Shown here: positions 1 to 9,607 of the stretch, piece after piece
Layout: each line of letters opens with the position of its first letter
How positions within the stretch are numbered: position 1 is the stretch's first letter
Assembly: GCA_947074235.1 (NCBI GenBank)
Contig: CAMTOV010000002.1
Location: 1 to 64,000 of the forward strand
Source of the DNA: an uncultured Bacteroides sp.
GTDB taxonomy: Bacteria; Bacteroidota; Bacteroidia; Bacteroidales; Bacteroidaceae
Reading direction: 5' to 3'
DNA: 64,000 nucleotides
Translations under genes and position numbers: made by a program
The notes under the pieces: model-generated
What the model saw: only the letters and a program-made list of their open reading frames with translations
The model's database searches: none
What the model was told of the DNA's origin: nothing

Positions 1-871
1 GCATACGACCCATAGTGTCAGTCATACCGTAAGAAGCAGGACCAGCAGCCATGTTATCTGGGTGAAGCGTACGACCAGTACCACCACCTGATGCTACTGA
101 GAAGTATGGTTTACCTTCTAATCCGCGTTCTTTTTTGTAAGTACCAGCTACTGGGTGTTGGAAACGAGTAGGGTTAGTAGAGTTACCTGTGATAGATACA
201 TCTACACCTTCTTTCCACATGATAGCTACACCTTCGCGTACATCGTCAGCACCGTAGCATTTTACTTTTGCACGAGCACCTTCAGAGTAAGCGATTTCGC
301 GTACTACTTTCAATTCTCCTGAATAGTAATCAAACTCAGTTTGTACATATGTAAATCCGTTGATACGAGAGATGATTTGTGCAGCATCTTTTCCTAAACC
401 GTTCAAGATACAACGCAAAGGCTCTTTACGTACTTTGTCAGCTTTAGCAGCAATTTTGATTGCACCTTCTGCAGCAGCGAATGATTCGTGACCTGCAAGG
501 AAAGCGAAACATTTAGTTTCTTCGCGAAGCAACATAGCAGCCAAGTTACCGTGGCCGATACCTACTTTACGATCTGCAGCTACAGATCCTGGGATACAGA
601 ATGCTTGAAGACCCAAACCGATTGCTTCGGCAGCTTCAGCAGCGTTTTTACAACCTTTTTTGATTGCGATAGCTACACCTACTACATAAGCCCATTTCGC
701 ATTTTCGAAACAGATTGGTTGAGTTTCTTCACAAGTCAAATAAGGATCAAGTCCATGAGCATCGCAAATTGCGTTTGCCTCTTCAATATCTTTGATGCCG
801 TTCGCATTCAATACTTCGATGATTTGCTTAATACGACGGTCTTGGCTTTCGAATTTTACTTCTCTAATCAT
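1..871 (-). CDS. GGGtGRT protein, 3' end truncated by window edge
   Basis: Open minus-strand frame from ATG at 871 (MIREVKFESQDRRIKQIIEVLNANGIKDIEEAN...) running off the window; contains ASGGGTGRTLHPDNMAAGPASYGMTDTMGRM; aggagg RBS upstream. Confidence 0.85.
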   Translation of the reverse strand, partial: MIREVKFESQDRRIKQIIEVLNANGIKDIEEANAICDAHGLDPYLTCEETQPICFENAKWAYVVGVAIAIKKGCKNAAEAAEAIGLGLQAFCIPGSVAADRKVGIGHGNLAAMLLREETKCFAFLAGHESFAAAEGAIKIAAKADKVRKEPLRCILNGLGKDAAQIISRINGFTYVQTEFDYYSGELKVVREIAYSEGARAKVKCYGADDVREGVAIMWKEGVDVSITGNSTNPTRFQHPVAGTYKKERGLEGKPYFSVASGGGTGRTLHPDNMAAGPASYGMTDTMGRM

Positions 872-889
872 AGTTTTGTTCCTCCTTTA

Positions 890-1591
890 TTATTCGTGAC
901 GTGGATCAATACTTTTAACTGCTCCCTGCTCTTCTGTTACACGACCATAAGTACCTGTAACTTTTTTCAATGCTTCATTTGCATCAGTTCCTTTTTTGAT
1001 TTCGTCCATGAATTTACCCATGTGAACGAATTCGTAACCGCAAATTTCGTCATTCTTATCTAAGAATAGGTTTTTGATATAGCCTTCAGCTACTTCTAAG
1101 TAGCGAGGACCTTTAGCCAAAGTACCATAAAGTGTACCAACTTGGCTACGTAAACCTTTACCTAAGTCTTCCAAACCAGCACCGATAATCAAACCACCTT
1201 CAGAGAAAGCTGATTGAGTACGTCCGTAAACGATTTGCAAGAATAATTCGCGCATAGCAGTATTGATAGCATCACAAACTAAGTCTGTGTTTAACGCTTC
1301 CAAAATAGTTTTTCCTGGAAGAATTTCTGAAGCCATTGCTGCAGAGTGAGTCATACCTGAACAACCGATAGTTTCGATTAATGCTTCATGGATAATACCG
1401 TTTTTAACGTTCAAAGTTAGTTTGCAAGCACCTTGTTGAGGAGCACACCAACCTACACCGTGTGTTAAACCTGAAATATCAACGATTTCTTTTGATTTAA
1501 CCCATTTGCCTTCTTCGGGTATGGGAGCTGGTCCGTGGTTTGGACCTTTCTTTACAACACACATGTGTTCCACTTCGTGTGAATAAGTCAT
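890..1591 (-). CDS. IscU/NifU-like iron-sulfur cluster assembly scaffold family protein
   Basis: 233 aa, conserved Cys in GWCAPQQGACKLTL and TIGCSGMTHSAAMASEI; directly upstream of the GGGtGRT gene. Confidence 0.75.
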   Translation of the reverse strand: MTYSHEVEHMCVVKKGPNHGPAPIPEEGKWVKSKEIVDISGLTHGVGWCAPQQGACKLTLNVKNGIIHEALIETIGCSGMTHSAAMASEILPGKTILEALNTDLVCDAINTAMRELFLQIVYGRTQSAFSEGGLIIGAGLEDLGKGLRSQVGTLYGTLAKGPRYLEVAEGYIKNLFLDKNDEICGYEFVHMGKFMDEIKKGTDANEALKKVTGTYGRVTEEQGAVKSIDPRHE

Positions 1592-1814
1592 AATTAGCTC
1601 GTTTTAAAAGTGATATAATTAATAAATACGTAGTCTTGATTCTTAAATCGGGTGCAAAGTTAGCTGTTTTATTGCTTTAAGCCAAAAGAGGTGTCTTACT
1701 TTTTTATGAAATTATTGAAATATAAGGAGATATGATAAGGTATTGTAATGTAGAGATAGCATTTTTCTGTTGAACTATTTGTGTTAAACTTTGTTTCAAA
1801 TAAAAAAACAAATT

Positions 1815-2222
1815 ATGGTTATTCATCTTGTAGAAGCGCGCTATCTGATTGCATCGACCTGTGTCATCACAGCTGCTTTACTATTTTATAGTATAGGCGT
1901 CTGGATAGAGCATGTGAAGGGGAGACTTAAATTTTGGCACGTTGGGCTAATTTTGGCTGGGTTGGTGTGTGATGCGGTGGGAACGGGGCTTATGAAAAGT
2001 GTGGCTCACTTTACGGGTATGAATAATGAAATGCACACTGTTGTAGGTGTTATTACCATATTTATAATGATGGCTCATGCCATGTGGGCTATCTGGGTGT
2101 TAACAGTTAAAACTCCAACTGCTCGGCTTTACTATAATCGTTTGAGTATATTTTTGTGGTGTATTTGGCTCATTCCTTATTTCTTTGAAGTATACTTGGG
2201 TTTGTCTTTGCATTCATCTTAA
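1815..2222 (+). CDS. HsmA/TIGR03987-like small integral membrane protein
   Basis: Four hydrophobic segments; MVIHLVEARYLIASTCVITAALLFYSIGVWIEHVKGRLKFWHVGLILAGLVCDAVGTGLM; start re-assigned to the internal ATG at MVIHL. Confidence 0.6.
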   Translation: MVIHLVEARYLIASTCVITAALLFYSIGVWIEHVKGRLKFWHVGLILAGLVCDAVGTGLMKSVAHFTGMNNEMHTVVGVITIFIMMAHAMWAIWVLTVKTPTARLYYNRLSIFLWCIWLIPYFFEVYLGLSLHSS

Positions 2223-2228
2223 AAGGTA

Positions 2229-2328
2229 AACTATATCAAATAAAAATTATAACTATAACAAGTAACGCGTTAAATGTAACATTTATGGAGATAAAGTTAA
2301 GCATTTAACGCGTTAAAATGATATAGTT
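2229..2328. repeat. Nested inverted repeat (outer AACTATATCA/TGATATAGTT, inner TAACGCGTTAAATG/CATTTAACGCGTTA)
   Basis: Outer arms 2229-2238 and 2319-2328; inner 14-bp arms 2263-2276 and 2302-2315, exact reverse complements; between two convergent genes. Confidence 0.85.
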
Positions 2329-2343
2329 ATATAACTGTTTGAT

Positions 2344-4062
2344 TTACATGGTTTTGAAAGTTGTTGTTTTGCTTCTTCCTACTACCTTCACAATGCTTGG
2401 TTGGTTGATTACTAATTCCATCGTATTATTTTGAGAAATAGACGAGAATGTCAATTGACCACCTATATTATATATGTATATATGGCTTCCTTCTTCAATA
2501 TTGGCAAGATAAACTATGCCGTTTTGTTTATAAAGCTTTGGAGCGTTAGCGTCATCATACATATTTTCTATATTGGTAGAAGTACCTTTGAGATTGAAGT
2601 CGTTTTTGCTTGGAGAATCTTCTACACCTTCACATCCTGCTTTCATAATATCGTCTACAAGGCTGTTGATATATAGCTCTAAATAAGTATATCCTGTTTC
2701 ATCGTCGGTATCTTTGTAAGTCTTTCCTGTTGGCATGTATTGTGCGGCCCATTCATCGGCTATGCCGTCATTGTTTGCATCGGTGGGTTTTGTGGTTCCT
2801 ACATACTCAATATAGCCTTCAGTGTCGGTTTGCGTATCAATTATCCCATTGTTGCTACCGTTGCTTCCGTTGTAGGTGAATGTTCCCGTTTTTACTTCAT
2901 TAACAATTCGTTGGTCAATAATGTCTCTTTTAAGGCTTGCTCCCGCATAATCTAAAACCTTTTCATAACCTGAATGAGCTGTATGAGTAGTTGGTGCAAT
3001 TACATCATACTCGGTATTACTTTTTAATCCTTCTTTGCTACCACCAGGTAGAGGGGCATTGGTAGTATTTGGATGAATCCCTACCCAGTTGTCTGCATTG
3101 GTGTTTGCGATATTTGTTTTATGAGTATTTGTAAGACTAGTGCAAGATGCATCAAAATAATTCCCAGCTACATAAAATGTACCCCATACGCCTTTTGCAT
3201 TGGTATTCTTTCCATCATCGGCATATGGCTCAAATATACGATAGGTAATGCCAGACTTGGTAGCTGTTGATGGGCCAGGCTTATAATAATTATTAATGAA
3301 ATTATAGCTTCCACCTTCGCCTGCATATCCACTATTACCCGGTCCCCAGTTATAAAATACGTTGTTACGCATGTCAACAAGCTCGTCTTCGGGTCGTCCA
3401 GTGTATCTACTACCGCAAAGACGAGGGTTGCGACTGCTGTGATGGGCTAGTAGATTGTGATGAAATGAAGCTTTTTCTCCACCCCAGATACCTCCATAAC
3501 CATGTGAACCTTTGGTATGTACAGAATTTGTTAAGCTTTCGCTAAGTATACACCATTGCATGGTGAAGTTCTTGTTTCCATAAAAGGATGAACACTCGTC
3601 AGTACACCAACTCATGGTACAATGGTCGATGATTATGTTGCTTTTATTTCTTCCCCAAAGTGCATCATCTGCAGTTTGCTTTTCATCGCCCATGCGGAAG
3701 CGAATGAAACGAATAATAACGTTGTCGGCGGAAACTTGTACGGTGTAGTTTTTGATACATATTCCATCACCCGGTGCTGTTTGACCAGCTATGGTTATAT
3801 TGTTCTTGCTTATTTTAAGTGTACTTGTCAGTTCAATTGTTCCTGATATATCAAACACAATGATGCGATTGGCTTTGCTCACGGCATCACGCAACGAACC
3901 TTCTCCAGTATCATCTAAGTTAGTAACGCGATATACATCTCCACCTCTTCCTCCGGTAGTAGTATATCGTGCAAATCCTTCAGCTCCAGGAAATGCTGGC
4001 GTTTGTGCCATGGTATATAGAGACATAATCCCTATAGTAAATAGTAGTAATAATTTCTTCAT
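2344..4062 (-). CDS. Secreted pectate lyase-like protein (PL1-type right-handed beta-helix) with C-terminal sorting-like tail
   Basis: Signal peptide; AFPGAEGFARYTTTGGRGGDVYRVTNLDDTGEGSLRDAV...IVFDISGTIEL...ITIAGQTAPGDGI typical of PL1 polysaccharide lyases. Confidence 0.8.
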   Translation of the reverse strand: MKKLLLLFTIGIMSLYTMAQTPAFPGAEGFARYTTTGGRGGDVYRVTNLDDTGEGSLRDAVSKANRIIVFDISGTIELTSTLKISKNNITIAGQTAPGDGICIKNYTVQVSADNVIIRFIRFRMGDEKQTADDALWGRNKSNIIIDHCTMSWCTDECSSFYGNKNFTMQWCILSESLTNSVHTKGSHGYGGIWGGEKASFHHNLLAHHSSRNPRLCGSRYTGRPEDELVDMRNNVFYNWGPGNSGYAGEGGSYNFINNYYKPGPSTATKSGITYRIFEPYADDGKNTNAKGVWGTFYVAGNYFDASCTSLTNTHKTNIANTNADNWVGIHPNTTNAPLPGGSKEGLKSNTEYDVIAPTTHTAHSGYEKVLDYAGASLKRDIIDQRIVNEVKTGTFTYNGSNGSNNGIIDTQTDTEGYIEYVGTTKPTDANNDGIADEWAAQYMPTGKTYKDTDDETGYTYLELYINSLVDDIMKAGCEGVEDSPSKNDFNLKGTSTNIENMYDDANAPKLYKQNGIVYLANIEEGSHIYIYNIGGQLTFSSISQNNTMELVINQPSIVKVVGRSKTTTFKTM

Positions 4063-4299
4063 TTGGTATTATATTATTAATTCTACAAATTTACTAATCA
4101 TTGTTATGACGTATGTGGAAAAATTCTTCAATGGCGTGTAAGATTTGAGTTTTTATTGAGAAGCCAAAGGTTGTTTTGCAATTATTGATTTTAAAATGAG
4201 ATACTTCACATTTCATTGATTAAGTTTAGAATAGTGGCTAAACAATATTCTAATTTCATAATAATGTGTACCTTTGCACCAATCAAAAATGATTTAAAA

Positions 4300-4800
4300 A
4301 TGATAGAAGTAAAAGAAATAGCACTTCAAAAAGCTGCTAGCGAAGGTATGGATGAGTTTATTCAAGTATTTACTGATAAATATAAAGAGGTGATACATGA
4401 TGAATTGACAGCTGAAACAATGGGCGAACTAACCGGCGAACAACACTCTTTGCTTGCATATCAATTGTTTAGAGACGAAATAATGATCGGTGGTTTCTGC
4501 CAACTAATTCAAAATGGATATGGTGGTTATATATTCGATAATCCTTTTGCTAAGGTAATGCGTTTGTGGGGCTTAGATGCTTTTTCGAAACTTATTTATA
4601 AAGCTAAGAAAATATATGATGCTAATAAAGTTGATTTAGAGCGCGAACGCACCGAAGAGGAGTTTATGGCTATGTATGAACAATATGAAGCTTTTGATGA
4701 TCTAGAAGAGGAATATTTTGAAATGGAAGAGGATGTGACAGAAACTATAGCACGCTATATTGACGAACATCTAGAACTTTTTGCGAAAATAATTTCATAA
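4300..4800 (+). CDS. DMP19/DUF4375 family acidic protein
   Basis: GGFCQLIQNGYGGYIFDNP motif, highly acidic C-terminus; ATG at 4300 preferred over ORF start 4216 because a TACCTTTG promoter-like element lies at 4269-4276. Confidence 0.65.
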   Translation: MIEVKEIALQKAASEGMDEFIQVFTDKYKEVIHDELTAETMGELTGEQHSLLAYQLFRDEIMIGGFCQLIQNGYGGYIFDNPFAKVMRLWGLDAFSKLIYKAKKIYDANKVDLERERTEEEFMAMYEQYEAFDDLEEEYFEMEEDVTETIARYIDEHLELFAKIIS

Positions 4801-4881
4801 TTAATGCAATATTCTTTAAATGTATGCATTTATCATTAAAAATGAAAAATTATATCTTTTACAGACACTAAAAAAAAAATT

Positions 4882-5694
4882 ATGAAACAAATTAAAACCT
4901 TATTGTTAGCCCAAATCCTTTTTATGGGTATTTTCCTTTCTTCATGTATGGAGTCTTCTAATTACACTCCATCGGGTGGAGGAGTAGCTGAAGTTTATAA
5001 TAATTATGGATATACTTATTTTAAAGATTTTAGCGGTTTTACAATAGAGCCAACTCAAAGTAGTGTATCTACAATCGAATCGAGTATGAACTTTAAACCT
5101 TCGCAAACAAAAATAGCTTATGTTCTTTATACTTACCCTGAAGAAGGCAATGAAGCGGTAGCTACTGACAAAAAAATTAAGAATGCTACTCTTACTTATG
5201 GAGTTGCTTTAGATGGTAAAATTGAACGTGTTGCAAATGAAGGTGCTGCTAACGATTCAGTTTCTACAGCTCCAATTATTAGATTGAGAAGCTTGATGAG
5301 CTCTAGCGTAGATAGTAAAGATGCTTTGTATTTACATAACGGACGTTATTTGATGACTGGGGCTGAATACTATTTTTCGTTAACTAAGTTGCATCATCTA
5401 ACCATGGTTTACTATCCAGAAGAGCAAGTAGAAGGTAAATTAATTCTTCATTTGCGTCATAGTGGAAATCCAGAGTTAGCTAATGTATATACAACATCTT
5501 ATGGTGCTTTCCAATCTGGCTATCCATATGTGTATATATATTCATACGACATATTATCTTATATGCCAATTGCTTCAACTCAAAATGAGTTAGAAATTGA
5601 AGTTCATGTTGATCAAAACTTGAGTTCAAATAAATTGGAAGATGCAATGCCTGTTGTTTATAAATTAACTCATAAATTTAATCAAACAAATTGA
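4882..5694 (+). CDS. NigD-like lipoprotein
   Basis: Lipoprotein signal MKQIKTLLLAQILFMGIFLSSC; 270 aa beta-rich body resembling Bacteroidetes NigD-like proteins. Confidence 0.5.
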   Translation: MKQIKTLLLAQILFMGIFLSSCMESSNYTPSGGGVAEVYNNYGYTYFKDFSGFTIEPTQSSVSTIESSMNFKPSQTKIAYVLYTYPEEGNEAVATDKKIKNATLTYGVALDGKIERVANEGAANDSVSTAPIIRLRSLMSSSVDSKDALYLHNGRYLMTGAEYYFSLTKLHHLTMVYYPEEQVEGKLILHLRHSGNPELANVYTTSYGAFQSGYPYVYIYSYDILSYMPIASTQNELEIEVHVDQNLSSNKLEDAMPVVYKLTHKFNQTN

Positions 5695-5695
5695 T

Positions 5696-6271
5696 TTGAA
5701 TTATAAAGATTTATTTAAAACTGTATTATCATTAGTTTCCTCTCCTGCCAAGGCATGGGAGGAAATTAACTTAGAAGAGGATAAACGAAAAGTTTTTATG
5801 GCTTTTGTTTATCCTATGATTGGTTTATGCGGGTTGTCTTTTTTGATTGGCTCGCTGATAAGTAATGGATGGAGTGGCCCGGAATGTTTCCAGATAGCAA
5901 TGACTCGCTGTTGTGTGGTGGCTGTAGCTCTATTTGGTGGTTATTTTTTAGCTGCATACGGCATCAATGAGTTGAGAGTACGCTTCTATGGTGCTACAAG
6001 CGATTTGCTGCTGGCTCAGCAATTTGCAGGCTATGCACTGGTTATAACTTTTATTGTTTGGTTTATAAATGGAATATTGCCCGATTTTGCTTTAATAGGC
6101 TGGGTTTTTCAGTTTTATTTGGTCTATGTAGTGTGGGAAGGTATTCCTGTTATGATGAAAGTTGAAGAAAATAAGCGTTTTCAGTTTACAATATTAGCAT
6201 CTTTATTGTTATTAATCTGTCCGGTGTTGATAGAGTTTATATTTGATAAACTGACAATGATATTAAATTAA
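5696..6271 (+). CDS. Yip1-family multi-pass membrane protein
   Basis: Begins at TTG one base after the previous stop; MNYKDLFKTVLSLVSSPAKAWEEI N-terminus plus hydrophobic segments as in Yip1 proteins. Confidence 0.55.
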   Translation: MNYKDLFKTVLSLVSSPAKAWEEINLEEDKRKVFMAFVYPMIGLCGLSFLIGSLISNGWSGPECFQIAMTRCCVVAVALFGGYFLAAYGINELRVRFYGATSDLLLAQQFAGYALVITFIVWFINGILPDFALIGWVFQFYLVYVVWEGIPVMMKVEENKRFQFTILASLLLLICPVLIEFIFDKLTMILN

Positions 6272-6283
6272 TAACATTCTCTT

Positions 6284-6736
6284 ATGAAACCAGTCTCTAT
6301 AAATATAAAAAATAAACGAGCTACGTTTGACTACGAGTTGCTCGAAACATTTACAGCCGGCATTGTGCTTACCGGTACCGAAATAAAATCAATAAGACTT
6401 GGTAAAGCTAGCCTGGTAGATACCTATTGCTATTTTGTTAAAAATGAGCTTTGGGTTAAGAATATGCACATTGCCGAATACTTTTATGGGTCTTATAATA
6501 ATCATAACGCACGTCGTGAACGTAAACTTTTATTGAGTAAAAAAGAGTTGCGCAAGATGGAACGGGCAATAAAAGATACTGGTTTTACGATTGTACCTGT
6601 TAGGCTTTTTATTAATGAAAAAGGACTTGCTAAACTAGTAATTGCCTTAGCAAAAGGTAAAAAACAATTTGATAAACGTCAGTCACTTCGTGAGAAAGAT
6701 GACCGCCGTGACATGGACAGAATGTTCAAAAGATAA
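6284..6736 (+). CDS. smpB: SsrA-binding protein SmpB
   Basis: [40 protein letters not shown] and C-terminal [23 protein letters not shown]. Confidence 0.95.
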   Translation: MKPVSINIKNKRATFDYELLETFTAGIVLTGTEIKSIRLGKASLVDTYCYFVKNELWVKNMHIAEYFYGSYNNHNARRERKLLLSKKELRKMERAIKDTGFTIVPVRLFINEKGLAKLVIALAKGKKQFDKRQSLREKDDRRDMDRMFKR

Positions 6737-6769
6737 AGATTCTATATTTATTTTCTATTCAATTGATTC

Positions 6770-9520
6770 ATGAAAAAAAATAATATCGCGCAATTAATTG
6801 CCGAACGTATTCTTATTTTGGATGGTGCAATGGGCACTATGATTCAGCAGTATGATTTGCAAGAGGATGATTTCAGAGGAAGTCGTTTTGCACATATCCC
6901 CGGACAGTTGAAAGGGAATAACGATTTATTGTGTCTTACTCGTCCTGATGTAATACAAGATATTCATCGTAAATACTTAGCAGCTGGTGCAGATATAATA
7001 GAAACTAATACATTTAGCTCTACTACGGTGTCGATGGCCGATTATCATGTTGAAGACTATGTGGTAGAGATGAATAAAGAAGCTGTGCGTCTTGCCCGCG
7101 AAGTGGCGGATGAATATACAGCTATAACTCCCAATAAACCTCGCTTTGTGGTTGGCTCTATAGGCCCTACCAACAAAACTTGCTCTATGAGTCCGGACGT
7201 TAATAATCCAGCATTTAGAGCTTTGTCTTACGATGAACTAGCCGATTCATATCAGCAACAAATGATTGCTCTATTGGAAGGTGGTGTTGATGGTATATTA
7301 ATAGAAACCATCTTTGATACGTTGAACGCAAAAGCTGCGATTTATGCTGCCGAATGTGCGATGAAACAAACAGGAATTGATGTTCCTATTATGCTTTCTA
7401 TCACTGTATCTGATATGGGTGGTCGCACTCTTTCAGGACAAACACTAGATGCATTTCTTGCATCGATTCAACATGCCAATATCCTTTCTATCGGCCTAAA
7501 CTGCTCGTTTGGCGCTCGTCAACTAAAACCATTTTTAGAACAACTGGCTCTGCGTGCTCCATATTATATCAGTGCTTATCCTAATGCTGGTCTACCTAAT
7601 AGTTTGGGAAAATACGACCAGACACCAGAAGATATGGCTCATGAGGTTAGAGAGTATTTGCAAGAAGGTTTGATAAACATTATTGGTGGATGTTGTGGTA
7701 CTACAAATGAATATATAGCCGAGTATCCTGCACTTATCGAAAATGCAAAACCTCACATTCCTGCATCTCCATCTAGTCACTTACTACTTTCGGGGCTAGA
7801 ATTGCTAGAGGTAAAGCCCGAAATAAACTTTGTAAACATAGGTGAACGTTGCAATGTGGCAGGATCTCGAAAGTTTCTTCGTCTTGTTAATGAAAAGAAA
7901 TATGATGAAGCGTTATCTATAGCACGCAAACAAGTTGAAGATGGTGCACTGATTGTAGATGTGAACATGGATGATGGTTTGCTTGATGCGCGTAAAGAAA
8001 TGACAACCTTCTTGAATTTGATAGCCTCAGAACCCGAAATTGCCCGTGTGCCTATCATGATTGATTCTTCTAAATGGGAGGTTATCGAAGCTGGTTTGAA
8101 ATGTTTGCAAGGCAAATGTGTAGTGAACTCCATCTCTTTGAAAGAAGGAGAAGAGAAGTTTCTTGAACACGCGCGCCTAATACGTCAATATGGTGCGGCA
8201 GCTGTGGTAATGGCTTTTGATGAAAAAGGTCAAGCTGATACAGCAGCACGCAAAATAGAGGTTTGCGAACGAGCATATCGTCTTTTGGTTGATAAAGCAA
8301 ATTTCCTACCACAGGATATAATTTTCGATCCTAATGTATTGGCTATAGCTACTGGGATTGAAGAACATAATAATTATGCAGTAGATTTTATCAATGCTAC
8401 TCGTTGGATAAGAAATAATCTTCCAGGCGCTCATGTGAGTGGGGGAGTAAGCAATCTATCATTCTCTTTCCGTGGCAATAATTATATTCGTGAAGCAATG
8501 CATGCTGTATTCTTATATCATGCTATTCAAGCGGGTATGGATATGGGTATTGTTAATCCTACAACAAGTGTTCTTTATACAGATATACCTGCAGATGTGC
8601 TTGAAAAGATAGAGGATGTAGTATTGAATCGCCGTGCTGATGCAGCTGAGCAATTGATTGAATTGGCTGAGGTGTTAAAAAATGACTCAACACTTAATAA
8701 TTCGAAGTCAGTAGTTCGCCATGATGCTTGGAGAGAAGGCACTGTGCAAGAACGTTTAAAGCATGCTCTTGTAAAGGGAATTAGCGACTACATGGATGAG
8801 GATTTGGCTGAAGCCTTAACGTTATACAATAAAGCAGTCGATATTATCGAAGGCCCATTGATGGATGGAATGAACTATGTTGGTGAGTTGTTTGGAGCTG
8901 GCAAAATGTTTTTACCTCAAGTTGTAAAAACAGCACGCACTATGAAGAAAGCAGTTGCTATATTGCAACCCATTATAGAATCTGAAAAGCAAGAGGGAAG
9001 TAAATCGGCTGGTAAAGTGCTATTGGCAACTGTAAAAGGCGATGTGCATGATATTGGCAAGAACATAGTTTCGGTAGTTATGGCATGCAACGGATACGAA
9101 ATTATAGATTTGGGTGTAATGGTTCCTGCGGAAACAATCGTGCAACGTGCCAAGGAAGAACAGGTTGATATGATAGGATTAAGTGGTTTAATCACTCCTT
9201 CGCTCGAAGAGATGGTTCATGTGGCTCAAGAGCTGGAAAAAGCAGATATGGATATACCTCTTCTTATTGGTGGAGCTACAACCTCAAAGTTGCATACTGC
9301 TCTAAAAATAGCTCCGGTTTATAGTGCGCCTGTTATTCACTTAAAAGATGCTTCGCAAAATGCAGGGGTAGCTACTCGATTGCTTCATGCCGATAGTCGC
9401 GAAGAACTCAAAGCAGAGTTGAGTAATGAATACCAAGCTTTGCAACAGAAAAACAACTTAAATCAACCTTCTGTGGTGTCTATTGAGGAAGCAAAGATGA
9501 ATAAACTGAATTTGTTTTAG
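6770..9520 (+). CDS. metH: Cobalamin-dependent methionine synthase, form lacking the C-terminal AdoMet activation domain
   Basis: 916 aa; ILDGAMGTMIQQYDL, IGGCCGTTNEYI, NIGERCNVAGSRKFLR, B12-binding DVHDIGKN; ends shortly after the B12 domain. Confidence 0.93.
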   Translation: MKKNNIAQLIAERILILDGAMGTMIQQYDLQEDDFRGSRFAHIPGQLKGNNDLLCLTRPDVIQDIHRKYLAAGADIIETNTFSSTTVSMADYHVEDYVVEMNKEAVRLAREVADEYTAITPNKPRFVVGSIGPTNKTCSMSPDVNNPAFRALSYDELADSYQQQMIALLEGGVDGILIETIFDTLNAKAAIYAAECAMKQTGIDVPIMLSITVSDMGGRTLSGQTLDAFLASIQHANILSIGLNCSFGARQLKPFLEQLALRAPYYISAYPNAGLPNSLGKYDQTPEDMAHEVREYLQEGLINIIGGCCGTTNEYIAEYPALIENAKPHIPASPSSHLLLSGLELLEVKPEINFVNIGERCNVAGSRKFLRLVNEKKYDEALSIARKQVEDGALIVDVNMDDGLLDARKEMTTFLNLIASEPEIARVPIMIDSSKWEVIEAGLKCLQGKCVVNSISLKEGEEKFLEHARLIRQYGAAAVVMAFDEKGQADTAARKIEVCERAYRLLVDKANFLPQDIIFDPNVLAIATGIEEHNNYAVDFINATRWIRNNLPGAHVSGGVSNLSFSFRGNNYIREAMHAVFLYHAIQAGMDMGIVNPTTSVLYTDIPADVLEKIEDVVLNRRADAAEQLIELAEVLKNDSTLNNSKSVVRHDAWREGTVQERLKHALVKGISDYMDEDLAEALTLYNKAVDIIEGPLMDGMNYVGELFGAGKMFLPQVVKTARTMKKAVAILQPIIESEKQEGSKSAGKVLLATVKGDVHDIGKNIVSVVMACNGYEIIDLGVMVPAETIVQRAKEEQVDMIGLSGLITPSLEEMVHVAQELEKADMDIPLLIGGATTSKLHTALKIAPVYSAPVIHLKDASQNAGVATRLLHADSREELKAELSNEYQALQQKNNLNQPSVVSIEEAKMNKLNLF

Positions 9521-9531
9521 AATATAATTAT

Positions 9532-9563
9532 CTGTGAACAATAACAATTAGTTTTGTTCACGG
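9532..9563 (+). terminator. Possible hairpin terminator downstream of metH
   Basis: GTGAACA (9534-9540) / TGTTCAC (9555-9561). Confidence 0.45.
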
Positions 9564-9607
9564 ATATTTTCTTTATACACCATTGTATGTTTATAAAATG
9601 CTATTAT

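Noticed and set aside
488-1063. 191-aa plus-strand ORF
   Set aside because: Antisense to the GGGtGRT and IscU-like genes; low-complexity Phe/Cys/Thr-rich translation typical of a shadow frame
7777-8312. Minus-strand ORFs of 118 and 76 aa
   Set aside because: Shadow frames inside metH with Ser-rich translation and no recognisable domain
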